64,000 bases of DNA from contig MNCI01005578.1 of NCBI GenBank assembly GCA_015680685.1, positions 167,783 to 231,782 on the forward strand. The letters are read 5' to 3'. The notes under the pieces are model-generated. The model was not told the DNA's origin. It worked only from the letters and a program-made list of their open reading frames with translations, and did not search any database. Source of the stretch: Gnetum montanum. Taxonomy: Eukaryota > Streptophyta > Gnetopsida > Gnetales > Gnetaceae. Each line of letters opens with the position of its first letter. Position 1 is the stretch's first letter. Of this stretch, positions 24,006 to 35,762 are shown piece by piece. The position numbers were made by a program, and so were the translations under genes.

Positions 24006-24865
24006 TAGGCTATGCCTTTCCTTCTATGGAGTTTGTGAATTAGGCATAAGAAGGGGATTGTATTCGTCCCTCGCTCATTTTCTTTGAAGCATTTCTTAAT
24101 CTCAAAGAAGATGAGCTAAGTGATGTTAATAGGAAGCTTACTACTCAAGGTGGCACATGCATGGGTGAAGAAGGTAGTCACCTTATTAGGCCTCACTATA
24201 AGATTAGGTGATAGGCCACTAGTTTGAAATATAATCACTCTTCCTAGTGAGTACATTGTACTCCTTATAGTCCATCCCATTACACCATTGGACTCATTCT
24301 TTCTTTTCCTCTGGATCTATCTCAGTGGAGATCTCTACCAAAGTTATCCCTATGTCAGGCAAGTCGAGGGCCTCCATGATGGCCTCAACCAAATATTAGA
24401 TGGTTATGTCCTTGATTTTGACAGTGATGTCTCCTTGCTAATTATTCTACAAGAGGGATGTTTCTTTCATATACAATGCTCCACTCAAAGAGAGAATGGG
24501 CCACATGGAAGATCCCTACAATTGAGTTTAGACTTCCTCTAAGTCCAAGAAGGGTCCAAAGTTAAGCTCTTAGAGAACGTAACTTTGGACCTGCTTGGAA
24601 TGAATTCTTTCCAAGAAAGCCTTAGTCAATATGACCTCAAGATTAGGCCTTAGCCTTAACACTTCATCCTATCATGACTAGTTGATCTCTACTATGGGAA
24701 TTTGACAAATAGAATTGACTTTGAGATCCTCCTAAAGAGGTACTATTACATTGGTCTCAACTGTTATTCTTGGGGCTATTGTGGCTACTAGCACTGTTTT
24801 CCTCTCATCTGCTTCTCCCTTGGTTGGGATGGTTCTTCTCCTTATGGTCCCCTCTTTGGTGTCAT
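24006..24865 (-). pseudogene. Env-position ORF of element B, 5' part
   Basis: Decayed ORF from ATG 24865. It aligns over more than 200 codons with the F ORF: ELNFGPFLDLEEV vs ELNFGPFLKNAPE, VKIKDITI vs VRIKDIYV, VRPNKVTTFFTHACATLSSK vs VRPNKITTFSTRACVALSGK, then IPFLCLIHKL vs LPFPCLIRKL. The core resembles the domain found in Athila env-position ORFs and named 'putative plant transposon protein' (Transposase_32), from memory. Function unknown; no signal peptide or membrane segment seen here. Element A interrupts it after KGIA. Confidence 0.75.
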
Positions 24866-25299
24866 CTATGATCATAAACATAACCAAGGATTAGTGATCA
24901 TTGTGTAACCTTTAATGTCTTTTGATACTGTTCTCATTTTTGGTAAGTTACACTTAGGTTAGTTATGATCATAGTAGATTTATTATTTTATTATTATTTT
25001 ATTCATTTAGCTATTTGAGTTTGTTAATGAGGTTTAAATTGGTAGAGATGCTAATTTTAATATTATTTTATTAGTTAAACCTTGGGGAGTTAGAAAAATT
25101 TCAAAAAATTTCTATTATAAATTATGCATTTGTAGCTTCCATGATGTAAAGCTCACTTATGATAGCTATAGAATTAAATATTGAGTGAAATTAGATAAGT
25201 GATATACAAGTTATAGTGCTTGGAATGTGCTATGGGCTCTAAAAAATGAAAAACATTCCCTAACATTATGATGCAAATGTGAAAAATTAGCTAAGTATT

Positions 25300-25390
25300 G
25301 GCACATATATATAGAATTTTTATCATGTTTTGATGCATCAGACTACGTTGACAAGGATGTGTCAACACAACCAATTGAGACAATTTTTCA
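25300..25390 (-). promoter_or_regulatory. Internal TATA / U3-like segment upstream of B env-position ORF
   Basis: In minus sense: a stretch containing TGTGTTGACACATC, whose complement TGTGTCAACACA is also in B's LTR near 32849, then TTCTATATATATGTGC. The TATA centre (about 25309) lies about 444 bp before ATG 24865, against about 439 bp for the equivalent in F. Confidence 0.45.
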
Positions 25391-26166
25391 TGTTTAAAAA
25401 GTAAGTGTTGGGGAAGGGCTTGGTGATGAAATTAGAGCCCAAAGGAAGCAAGAAAAGCCTAGAATAAGGACAAAGCATGAAAGAGGGCTTGAAATTGATT
25501 TGGGAAAAGGAAATTTGGATGAAATTATATTACCAAGGAGTGCAAAAACTAGATGTCTTAAGTTGGAAAATAATGGAATTGAAGGTGAAACAACTAATGG
25601 ATAGGAAGTTTAACCATTTAGACCAAGGAGTATGTAAGTGAATCCTCCCTATAGTAGGCTCGTGTCCTTAATGTATTTACATGCACTCATACCTAGAAGT
25701 TTGTAGGCACTGAGGATGATTAATTATCATGGGTCATTACAAATCAAATTTAGATAAGAAATCACCAAAGAATTAAGACTTACCAAAATAGACACATTGC
25801 TTAAACATGATAAAAGGTGGTGAGGTGGTAGATGATAAGAATGGATGATGAGAGTGTGTGTGGTAATGGAGTCTCACATCCAATCACATGAAGTCATTTG
25901 TGGATTTTGTAATTAATATGGATTGATATTGATCCATCCTTGGTAGGAATCAAGTCCATCCACTTCGAGTGACTTCACATTAGGACATTTAGATCGTTTG
26001 ATCCCTAGAGTTCATGAACACTGCCAAAGAACACCCATCATTTTAGATAGAGAAGAAAAGAGAAGTAGAAAGTTAAAAGGGTTTTAGTTAGAGCAATGCC
26101 TTCAAGAATAGGTAACATGTCTTTTTAACCCCATAACCAGTGCTTACAGTCCATCATTTTATCTAA

Positions 26167-26228
26167 GGAGTGTGCTTTGAATTTCCATGTTTTCTTTTTT
26201 TTCTTATTCATGGAAACCACACCATGCA
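26167..26228 (-). ncRNA. Conserved 3'-region hairpin, element B
   Basis: In minus sense: CATGGTGTGG, perfect inner stem TTTCCATG / CATGGAAA, A-rich loop, TTCAAAG on the 3' arm, CACACTCC. The single B copy. Confidence 0.7.
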
Positions 26229-26814
26229 AAGATATTACTTCTTGTTATTGGTTGACATTAGGAATGACAAGGAATCAAGGAGAATACCCATAAAATGCTA
26301 GATGGTATGAGAGTACAAATGGTGACAAGTCCCCTTAAAACCACACCCTTATCAATTCCACTTAATTTGTTCCAAGTAAGAAAAGTATTGGGGTTAAGGG
26401 TTCTTTATAATTTTTTATTAATAAAGAACCTCATGCTTCTAAAATGATAGAACACCATGGAGTTGAGTGGAATGAGTGAATGACATGAATTCATTGCCTA
26501 ATATCATGAGAAAATCAATGTCCCATTAGTCAATGTCAGAATTCAAAGATGAAATCCAATCATTAAGAAATAAATTCAATCAATATAATTCAATGAACCT
26601 CCATCAATTAGTAGATGTATCAAGCATCAAAGTCCTGACAGTAATAAAGAAGAAAAATACACATAAGAAAAGTCAAATAAGGTAAAGTATAAAATAAATT
26701 GCAAAATATCCAAGAAAATGAAAAACATATCTAAAAATGATGTAAAATAAAAAAAATTGAAAAAAACCGAGGAGCCATTACAAAATGTTAACATGAATGC
26801 CCATCTCCCCCACA

Positions 26815-28020
26815 ACTAAGTTAGAAGGGAGATATTTGAAAGATTAAGCATGCTTGGCCATCAGTTGAGGTGTTGTTGCCACCAGTTCTTCTTATCTCTA
26901 GGAAAGGTTTAACTTGTTGTATATTGATTAATAACCTCTTTTTCTCTCTTTTTTTGGCTAGCAGGATAGTATATCATCATGGTCTAGATGGAAAATTTTT
27001 ATGGATAATGTAAGGATCCTTCCATAGAATTTGGAATTTCATATTTTGAGGTACATGCATGGGGTTCCAATAGAGCACCTTACCTCCTGGTTGGAATTTG
27101 ACTTTTCTTATCCTAAGGTCATGGTGTTACTTGCTATGTGCCTTGTGCACTTCATTCAGTATGTTAAGATTCATCAACATTTCTCTTTTGGCTAGACTTA
27201 GATCTAGGTCAAGGTCATAGGCTATTGAAAGTATAAAAAGCTCTATTTAGATAAGAAGAGTTGGAAGTTTTCCATACACCAACTCATAGGGATAATACCC
27301 AATAGGAAGTTTCCATGTTGAATGATAAGCCTAAAAAGCATCATTGAGTTTACTAATCCAGTGCTTCCTATACTTACCTAATTGTGTAGTTTAGTATTTT
27401 TTAATTTTCCTATTTTTGACCTCAGTTTAACCATTGGCTTGGGGGTGGTATGGAGTTGTAAGTTTATGTTCAACCCCAAAGTGTTGCATGAGTTTTGGAA
27501 AAGTCACACTTATCAAGTATGTTCCATTATTAGAAATTAGTGTTCATGGCATACCAAACTTGTTTACAACATTCTATTATACAAATCATGCTATTTTAGA
27601 AGATGAAAAGTTGATGAAGGTAGTGACTTTAGTCCACTTTCTATAGCAGTAGACTACCATGATTATGTATGGCTTTCCATTTAACATGGGTTTCATGGAT
27701 CCTATGAATTTGATTTCCTAAAGATCAAAAGCCTCCATTGGTTAAATCCATTGTTGGGGCTCTTCCATTCACATGGTCATGCCTCCATCATATTGGCATC
27801 TATCACAGGAAGAAAAGAAGTGATGGGCATCCTTGAAGATTGTTGGCCAATAATACCCTACCATGAGAATCTTAATGGTCATCCTTCTCTGAGCATACTT
27901 GCTCCCACAAGGGCCTTCATGTGCATCCTAGAGGACTCAAAGTTGATCTACATTGGGAACATACTGTTGTACTAAGCCATTTGCATAACTCTTATGGAGT
28001 TTACCTTTGATTTTCATAAA
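26815..28020 (-). pseudogene. Integrase of element B
   Basis: Heavily decayed Ty3/gypsy integrase, recognised by colinearity with A and F rather than by long open stretches: near 26860-27020 it shows QVKPF..., MEGSLHYP-like and SCGGDGHSC ends equivalent to LWEGPYI and LSRGGDCQPC of A, and near 27290-27340 the NMETSYWVLSL*VGVWKT tract parallels the KLPIGY.PYELVY tract in a shifted frame. The core between has stops every few codons. Catalytic residues cannot be assessed reliably. Confidence 0.7.
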
Positions 28021-28590
28021 GTGCTTGGACTAATGAAGAAACTATTGTTTCTTCTTGTTGTCCCACTCCTATGACATCTCCTATGTGAGTAGATAGGAGA
28101 GGATGTGATCATACCAGTTTGTTTCTTTGGGAGTTTGGACATCAATAGCACCAACAAAGAGGAGTTCATTAGGGAATTACCTAGATAGTAGGCCATCATC
28201 CTCATTGCTATCCCATCTTAACTAAAACAAATAATTAGCAATCATATTCTTGGTCCCCTTTTGGTCAATCATTGTTAGATCAAACTCTTGAAGGATCACC
28301 AACCACCATATGACAAAGTGACTCACTATTGGTTTGTTCATTAGGAACCATATAGTACTATGATCAATGTGCACAAAGACTTGGTATCGAAGCACATAGT
28401 GCTTGAATTTCTCTTAGGCATGCACGACTATCATGAGCTCCCTTTTAGTGGTTTTTTATTTCAGTTATGCATTCACAGTGCTCCTACTTACATAGTGGAT
28501 GTAGTATGGACTTTTCTATTCATCCAACTATGTAAGCATGGCTTCCAAAGCATAATTTGATGCATTAATCATGATGTGGAAGAGCATGAA
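28021..28590 (-). pseudogene. RNase H of element B
   Basis: Decayed RNase H domain in the expected place between RT and integrase. Minus-strand pieces parallel A's domain: the HLDHSAI region (near 28350), the LQEFDLT region (near 28280) and the DHLSxLRWD end (near 28215), spread over several frames. The minus ORF 28014-28205 lies in the tether to integrase. Confidence 0.65.
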
Positions 28591-29420
28591 CTAGTCTAGT
28601 ACTTGTAGAATTGGAGTTTCTATGAGTTTCTTCTTTAACTATTGGAACACATACTCACATTCCCTAGTCCAAGTGAATGGTACATCCTTCTTTATAAGCT
28701 CCACCAATGGCTTGGAAATCTTTAAGAAGTTTTCAATGAAGCACCTATAGTAATCAATGTGATCAAGAAATTACCTTACATATTTTACTATTCTTGGTTG
28801 TTTAATTATTCCTTGGATGACTTGTACTTTCTCCAAGTCCACCTCAGTTCCTTTGCTTAAAGTCCTACACCCTAAGACAATGTTGTCTTGGATCATCAAA
28901 TGGATCTTTTGTTATTTGAGTCTCAAATTTATTTTTCCACACATTTGAAGGGCTTACTCAAGGTAGTCCAAGGATTGCTCAAAGGTAGCCCCATAGGTAG
29001 AGAAGTCATCAATGAAGACTTCTTGCTATGGATCTATTATTGAAAGATGCTTAGAACCAACCATTAGAATGTGGTAAGAGCATTGCACAAGACAAAGGGC
29101 ATCTTCCTATATGCAAAAGTTCCTTAAGGACTCATGAACATAAGCTTAGCCTGGTTCTCTCATGCTATCTTGATTTATTTATAGACACTATAACCATCTA
29201 GAAAGCTACAATAATAATGCCCTACAATGGTGTCCAACACATGGTTCACAACTAGTAATAGAAAATGATCCTTATAAGTTTCCATATTCAATAGCCAAAA
29301 TTTTATATAGACTCTCCATTTTCCTACCTTCTTTGGAACAATAATGAATGAGCTAATCCACTTGCTATTCATAGTTGGATAGATGAACCTTGCTTTGAGG
29401 AGTTATTCAATCTCCTCCTT
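28591..29420 (-). pseudogene. Reverse transcriptase of element B
   Basis: Ty3/gypsy RT remnant. Open piece 29372-29175 reads SSFIIVPKKVGKWRVYIKF (fingers), LNMETYKDHFLLLVVNHVLD and FLDGYSVYK, matching F's YKDHFLLPFVDQVLD and FLDGYSGYN. Further on, GTFAYRKMPFVLCNALTTF matches GIFACKNMPFGLCNALTTF. The active-site segment (near 29000) and thumb (near 28750-28860) are present but broken by stops. Would copy element RNA into cDNA. Confidence 0.8.
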
Positions 29421-30230
29421 GACAATTTGCTTGAGTGTTGGGTTCAATCATCTTTGTAGTTGCCTTTTTGGCTTGATGGAGAAATCTATGTAGATTCAAT
29501 GCTAGCATATTTAAGGATGGATTCCTATTAGCTCATGATATGACCAAGCAAAGGTTGTTGGTCATTTGTTCATAACTTTCAACAATTTTCTTTTTCTATT
29601 CAAGAGCAAGTGTGGCATTGATAATCACCAACTTGCCATTCTTAATAAATGCATATTCTATGCCTAGCAATAGAGCTTCTAACTCTATGGGCTCTTTCTT
29701 GAAAGTATTAGGGATCTCAAACTCTCTCCAATCTATTTCACTTTATGCATCAAATATTTGTCAATGGAGTAGCTCCAATTTATCCATGCTTTCAACATAA
29801 GAGTTAGTAAGGCTCTTAGTTGGTTTAATGCACATTTTTTATCCAACTTCAACATCTATTATCAACCATTAAGTACCTTCTTGTTTAGTGGTTGTTGTGT
29901 ATAAAGCCTTAATTTTTTTATAATTTCTACATACTGATTACATGCTTGAAGTGATGTGCCTTTCATGGTCCACAATCTGTGCACGCAATTACACCCTATG
30001 TCGGTATACATGATGCATTAAACTATCTTCTTCTCTACTTTTTCAAACTTATTTTCCTTGAAAATCTCTAAAGGTTACTAATCCCCATTCTAGCATTAAT
30101 GGTGCTCAACCATGCCCTTCACATGATGATAAGGAAGTTCCCCTTGCAATTCTCAATATGGATCACTAGGAAATTAATAGGATAGAACCACCCACAAATG
30201 GTGATCATGATGGAAATCAATATGGATCTA
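29421..30230 (-). pseudogene. Protease and linker of element B
   Basis: Minus-strand region equivalent to F 45000-45830. The linker is recognisable in the FIKNGKLVIINATLALE-like tract (near 29640). The retropepsin end is near 30180-30060 (FLVIHIENCKGNFLIIM-like, then ARMG). No clear catalytic triplet because of frameshifts. Confidence 0.6.
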
Positions 30231-31925
30231 CCTTAGCCAATATTTTGATAACAGATTTCTATATCAGCAAGGTTTTCCTTTGCACCACTTCATCAAGGGG
30301 TGCCACCTCCTCATTATCATAGAAAAAAACATCCCTCTTATGAATGGAGAGGTCTTTGTTGTGTTCCTCTATACTTTTCTACTTCTTTAGTTCTCCTACC
30401 TCTTTGGTCACCTAATTTATGAGCCTTTAGATTTGACGGACCTTTAACTTAGAAAGTCTCCCTTGGGAATAGACCCTAACAGTTCTCCTCATTTCAATTT
30501 TAAGCCTATCTATGATATGGTGCAACTAATCACATTAGGAGTATCCATGGCCTGGGCATCAATGCAATAGAGAATAGTACCTACCTAGGGTTGCATCCAA
30601 GAACCCATGATTGGCTTGTTTCTAGCCTTAGATTTGCCTTCGCAAATTAGACACTCTAGAGTACGTTTGATACTTGTCATTGAATAGCTCCATCATCATA
30701 CTTCATCAACAAATAGATTTTGGTTCTAAGAATGGATACCAACTTTTAGCTTCTTTTATTAGTGTCCTAGGAAACAACTTCAACTTTTTTCATTCATTCT
30801 TAATATTTTGCAAGGCATAAGCATCATGAAAGGCTTGCAGGTAAATTTTATAGATCTGAGTTTTCTCCCCTTTTAAATCTAGGGATATTGTTCATATTCA
30901 ATCTTTTGATGTGGCTATCCTTTAAGTTCCTAGTCAGCATCCTAAAAGCCTCTAAAATTTTTAGCATGTTCCTTATAGATAGCAAAGGCTCATCATAGTC
31001 ATAATGGTCCTAGTGGTCCTTGTCATGACCACAATGTTTATGATGGATCTTGCTATGTCTTCTCTCTCTCTGATGCTCCTCCCCTTGTTGTTGTTCATGC
31101 TTCTTCTCTCAGTTATCTTGGCAGGATCTATGATAATCCATTTCTAGCCATTCATCACCATCCTAATCCTTGCTATTCTTTCTATTATCCTAGCCTTTGC
31201 TTCTAATATTGGAGTTGAAGGAGGAAGATGATGAGGTTGATGAAAAGGATGAAGATTGAGAGTTAGCATCAGAATGGTGCTTGTGAGATTTCCTTCTTTG
31301 ATCCCTACCCCATATCTTGTGTTTATCTTTATCTTAGTATTTTTCATTATTCTTTCCTTTGGATGATTGGTTGTGGCTACCATCTTTCGAGGTCCCTTAG
31401 TCTTGAGAACCATTCTTTTCATTACCAAGGTTTACTACAATTGATTACAACCATTGGTTAATGCTCTCCCCATCAAAGAAAGGAGGAGAGTCTATGTATT
31501 GGAAGGCACCCAAAAAGAAGTCTTTGCTTCCTTGTGTTCTTGTAAGAATAACTTGGTAGGGAACCTCTTACCTTTTGAAGCCTCATAGTGTGCTTCCATT
31601 TGCTGAACCTTCCTCCATTGGGCATCAATGGGATGCTAATCCATATAGAGATGATCTTGGAGTTCATATTCTGAATTAAGTCTGGCAATGTCATACCAAA
31701 TTATATTTTTCATCAACATTTTAGGAACTGATCAATCAGGATGCAACATCATGTTACCCTCCATATTCCTTCAATGCAGTTGTTCATCCTAATGTAGGAT
31801 TAAGGTGAAGTCCAAAGTGTATGGATCAAAATGAATGTAGATAACATGGAATTTTTGGGGCATCTACATCATTCCAACCTCTTTTCTTTGATTGGTTTAG
31901 CCAATAGGTGGTGGAGATTCATCCC
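30231..31925 (-). pseudogene. Gag of element B
   Basis: Athila-like gag remnant colinear with A and F. It retains the N-terminal part (about 31900-31600, with the QDHLYMD..HPIDAQW.KVQQMEAHYEASK type segment), a basic, His/Ser-rich middle (31144-31428) and the capsid domain (about 30980-30700, DMNNIP.FKRGEN.DL.NLPASFHDAYALQN type). Exact frames change often. Confidence 0.65.
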
Positions 31926-32069
31926 TATAAGAAGAAGCCATATTAGTCTTGGGTTAAAAATAATGTGCTTTTCTTCTTATATTCTTAATGATTGGTGATT
32001 TAATGATCTTTACAACATCCTTATGATATTCACTATCTCTTTATATTTAGTGCACTTAGCTAGACTAAG

Positions 32070-32087
32070 TCCCTGACAATGGTACCA
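32070..32087 (-). promoter_or_regulatory. tRNA-Asp-type primer binding site of element B
   Basis: Minus sense TGGTACCATTGTCAGGGA, one base from the LTR. A decayed version of the tRNA-Asp-type PBS seen in A and F. Confidence 0.65.
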
Positions 32088-32088
32088 A

Positions 32089-32891
32089 TGATGAGAAACA
32101 AGTAGTGCCTCTACCCAACCATACAAATTACAACCATCCACTAGTGATTCAGTCAAATTTCGTGAAATTAGCTTTTAAGTAACTCATAGACAAAGATAGT
32201 GACTTGGAAAATTATGATCATTGTTTTCTTAGCTCTCACTTATATAAGGTCATTTGTATGGTTAAGTATAAGCCAAGGCATATGATATTTATTTATATTT
32301 AATATTTTTGTTTACTTAATTCTAAGTATTGAACTAAAGATAATTAGTTGAAAAATTAACCACTTAACTATTTAATAATTTTTACGCTAATTAGCCTAAC
32401 ATAAGTATCCAACTCCACTTTCCATACACATGTTGAACTCATCTTAACACTACTAGGTTACTAAGTATCTATCATTGGGCATACCAAATAGCCACCACTA
32501 CAATTACCAAGTGTTAAATGGTATGTTTGAATTGGTTGTACTTATGTGTTTGTTATTAAATGCATTAATTAAGGACAAAAATAGAAATTGAATGAAAATA
32601 AACATTAATTTATTCTAAGTGCTACAAAAATTATCAAGAATCTCATCTTTATTGCCATCACATCAATGTATCCAGGTATAATGATGCTCAAATGAGGATC
32701 CATACAATTCCTTGAAGTCCTTCTACTAGAACTCAAAAAATATTGTAGCTCTAGCAGAAGAAAACCACAAGGACTTGGCTACTCTAATGACATAACATTC
32801 CATAAATGTAGTGGGTACATGCATTTATATAGGCATAACATGACACTGTGTCAACACATCTGCATCGATGTAGCTAATTGATGACTCATCA
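32089..32891 (-). repeat. 5' LTR of element B
   Basis: Plus-strand reading TGATGAGAAACAAGTAG...GACTCATCA, about 803 bp, similar throughout to LTRs of A and E (for example the CTAACATAAGTATCC block near 32397). A minus-strand TATA (CTATATAAA) lies near 32824-32832. Followed by ACATA. Confidence 0.85.
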
Positions 32892-33480
32892 ACATATAAG
32901 AATAATTAGTAGTTATATATCCAAGAAGAATTTCTCTAACTTCTCCTTAACAATAGGCTCTATACATCAAGAATGTCGACTACTTGAATCATTATTCTAC
33001 TCTTTATCCTTGAATCTGAAGCCACTTGAAGTAAATATCAAGTAGTTAACCTACTATTTTCACTTTGCTTTTATCCACTTGAACAATCTCCCTATTTGAT
33101 TGTTTAGACTTCACTAATAACTATTTACAAACTAACAAAGGCATTAATGTTAATGTAGCACCTAAATCTACTAGATAATAATGTAAATACTTTTCTTTAA
33201 GCTTAACAATTAATAGAAAAGGCGATGCATCTTTATTAGCTAAGTTAAATGTCTTTTCAATTGATTTTTCATTATTATAGATATAATTTATTGCTACATC
33301 ATTGACCTTTTTCTTATTTTTGATTTCTTTAAGAATTCCTTTTGAATGATGTTCTATTTACTATAGCTAATATAGACTTATTTTATCTTTGACTCTTTTT
33401 AAGTCTTCAATTATATTGTATTTACCTTCTCCATAGAAGCCTAATTTTCTAAATATCTTCAGAAAAGGATCTTAATGGCT
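32892..33480 (-). pseudogene. Aspartic protease of element C
   Basis: Minus-strand reading about 33470-33000 in one frame: KLGFYGEGKYNIIEDLKR, then SPFLLIVKLKEKYLHYYLVD and LVDLGATLTLMPLLV. The latter is the retropepsin active-site motif with DLG for DSG, a single C-to-T change from TCA to TTA. The domain is preceded by gag in a frame shifted by one, so a gag/pro frameshift (natural or by decay) lies near 33480. Element B's LTR cuts the region at 32891, so no RT of C is visible. Confidence 0.7.
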
Positions 33481-34639
33481 GTCATCACTTGGATGAACCT
33501 TTTCCTTTATTTTTTTATTTTTTCTTTGATTCAAAAATTTTCCTTTTTAGAGTAGGATCATGTATCATATTAGGAGGTCTAAATATTATCATTTTTTCTT
33601 TTGCATAATATAATTGATATTCAAACTCTTCATTATTATTGAAATCGTCATTTGAGAAGTATCTTGAATTTGATTCATTGATAAATTTACACTCTAATGA
33701 TCTTTCTAAACGATGAAATCCTATATAAAGTAACTCATTAGAATTAAATTCAAGTTCCAATAAGTTTGAATTGGCTAAGATTCTTTCTTCTTCCACTTCA
33801 TCTATTCTAGCTTGAATGTTGGAATTTTTGTTTGACCTATGTTTTTTATCTGCTTTGATTTTTACTTTGGACATAGCTTTTCCGAACTTAATAATCTTAT
33901 TAGATATTTCTTTTAATAGCTTACCTTTATCCTGTTCCTTAGATTATTATTCATTTGAGCTACTTGTTGAGGGTAACGTTTTGAGCTAAGTAAGATTTGG
34001 TATGAAGATTAGACCTCTTTGTGATTTCCTAGTAATAGGTTATGCATTTACTAAAGTTAAATTTAATTTCCTTTCTAGCTTTATGGCTTTACTATATAGA
34101 TCAACTAAAGTATTAACATTTGTTGTTCTCCTTAAATAGATTGAGATTTGAAGATCTATAGCATCTAAATAGGTATCTCTTAACACCTCCTAACTAGGTT
34201 AATATTGGTTTTGAAATAGGTCACATAACCTTTGAAACTTAATATTAACTTCTTTGATCGATTCTTTTAAATCTTATTTCATCTGAGATAGACCACTATA
34301 AAGCTAATGTTGTTTAGTTTAATTATCAAATTGAGATATGAATAAGGCTTTCTTATCTCCCCAACTAATAATACTATCATTTGGTAGATTTCAATATCAA
34401 ATTTGAGCCATATCTCTAAGGTTTCGAACAAACAGTCTACAAGCTTTGTCTTCATGCTAAATATTTGCATGAATTAGCATTAATTCAAAAAAGTGCAAAT
34501 ATTTCTCTATTATGTAGGATTTTCCAAGCACATAAGGTTCTAGTAAATATTTATAAGCATCCTTTGGAATATCATGATATGCATTGAATTGAAAAGGTGC
34601 TGGGAGTTGAAATGGATTTACATGAGAAGGATTAGCCAT
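33480..34639 (-). pseudogene. Gag of element C
   Basis: Starts at ATG 34639 (MANPSHVNPFQLPAP) and stays in a single frame to about 33490, roughly 380 codons with about a dozen in-frame stops and no indel. The capsid domain is recognisable: CRLFVRNLRDMAQI, then SWGDKKALFISQFDN, SIKEVNIKFQRLCDLF and YLDAIDLQISIYLRR, the layout of Retrotrans_gag. The C-terminal third is Lys/Glu-rich (SKVKIKADKKHRSNK) with an acidic tract. Not close to the A/B/E/F or D gags. Clade not assigned. Confidence 0.75.
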
Positions 34640-35762
34640 TATATGCCAATTTTGGGTCCTCCTAAAAGATCTTGTTTTTTATCTAGCTCTCTTCTTAATA
34701 GGTCACTTACCAATGGTGATATCCTAGTTTACTTGGCATTTACTACACTAGCCAAATTCTTAATAATGGGATTAAATACCTCTAATGATAATCCTTCTTT
34801 AAATTTAAGCAAATTATCATGGCTCTTAAAATATCCTTATATGCTTCATGATATACTCATGAGCTAAATAAATTTAACAAGTTTAATTTGGCCATCTTTC
34901 TAGTATCAATTAACTATTGGTGTAAGAAAATAACCAAATAGTGTAGTTACTTATTTTAGGTGGTTGCTAGTTTTTGGCTTCACCAAGACACTGATACCTC
35001 CAAATAGCTTCAACTACACATACTTGGAAATGTTAAGAATATTCTTTTTACATTTGCTAATTGATAGTGAGCATTTCTCTTTCAGCTACATTTCAAGTTT
35101 GGTTTGATAGACTTTGATAGTTTTCTAATCATTAATCTCTAAATTTCAAAATAATTACAATAGAAAATAAACATTTTTATGAAAATGTTCATTTAATACA
35201 TATGAACTATCTAGTAACACACTTCCCAAAAAGCTAATATTTTGCAAAAGCAATATTACACAAAGACAAATCCTCAAGAGAATGATTAATTACTATAAAG
35301 CTCAAATTTTAAATTAAAAATAGCATCTATCCCATATTATGCCTATTCAAAATCAACACTTAAATAAGCTATCTCATTTAATAATCATAACAAAAATAAG
35401 CTAGACCTTTGTAAACAAAGAAAATAGTTTGCACCAAAACTTATGTTCATTCACTAAAATATAAATATGCTTAAATCTAGCTATTCACTAAAATATAAAT
35501 ATGCTTAAATCTAGCTAAACAACTAAAAAGCTATTAATAGAATGACCAAACCAAAAGATAAATAAAAAGAGAAAGCTAAACCTACTTAGAATGCCATTGT
35601 AAAAATTAATCTTTTTACAAACTTCCTTTATACCATCCTCTTCCACCCCACTCTGACCACACCCCCACCCCTTCCTTCCCTCGCCTTCTCCCATTTTACA
35701 AATCCACATGAAGCTTTATATAATAGCTTAAGTAATTATAATGGTTACATTGACCAATTCTG
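34640..35762 (-). other. Spacer between the large ORF and gag of element C
   Basis: 1.1 kb, AT-rich, no convincing coding frame. Includes a perfect tandem pair of ~33 bp (TTCACTAAAATATAAATATG... at about 35453-35516). Could be a leader region. No LTR or PBS seen, so an LTR boundary here is not supported. Confidence 0.45.

Larger units (their letters stand above)
24866..26814 (-). other. 3' non-coding region of element B
   Basis: Region between integrase and the env-position ORF. Contains the hairpin at 26167-26228, conserved blocks shared with A and E (near 25640 and 25890), and a TATA-bearing segment at 25300-25390. No ORF of its own. Confidence 0.65.
24006..32891 (-). mobile_element. Athila-like element B (5' part; rest at 14550-14826)
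   Basis: Older relative of A, E and F on the minus strand. 5' LTR 32089-32891, PBS 32070-32087, gag, protease, RT, RNase H, integrase, 3' region with one hairpin, then an env-position ORF starting at 24865 that is cut at 24006 by element A and resumes at 14826. The 3' LTR is not present in the window (lost at or before the N gap). At its right end, 32892-32896 is ACATA, the candidate target duplication, but the left partner is missing. B lies in element C. Confidence 0.85.

Noticed and set aside
24288-24542. Plus-strand ORF of 84 codons
   Set aside because: It is antisense to the B env-position ORF, which aligns with F over a much longer stretch on the minus strand.
24866-25500. A hidden 3' LTR of element B directly right of element A
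   Set aside because: The segment with LTR-like words is short, lies upstream of the env-position ORF in B's orientation, and lacks TG...CA ends and LTR length. It matches the internal promoter position instead.
35515-35709. Minus-strand ORF with Gly/Trp-rich start
   Set aside because: Short, compositionally biased, after the stop of the C ORF, with no homologue in the window.
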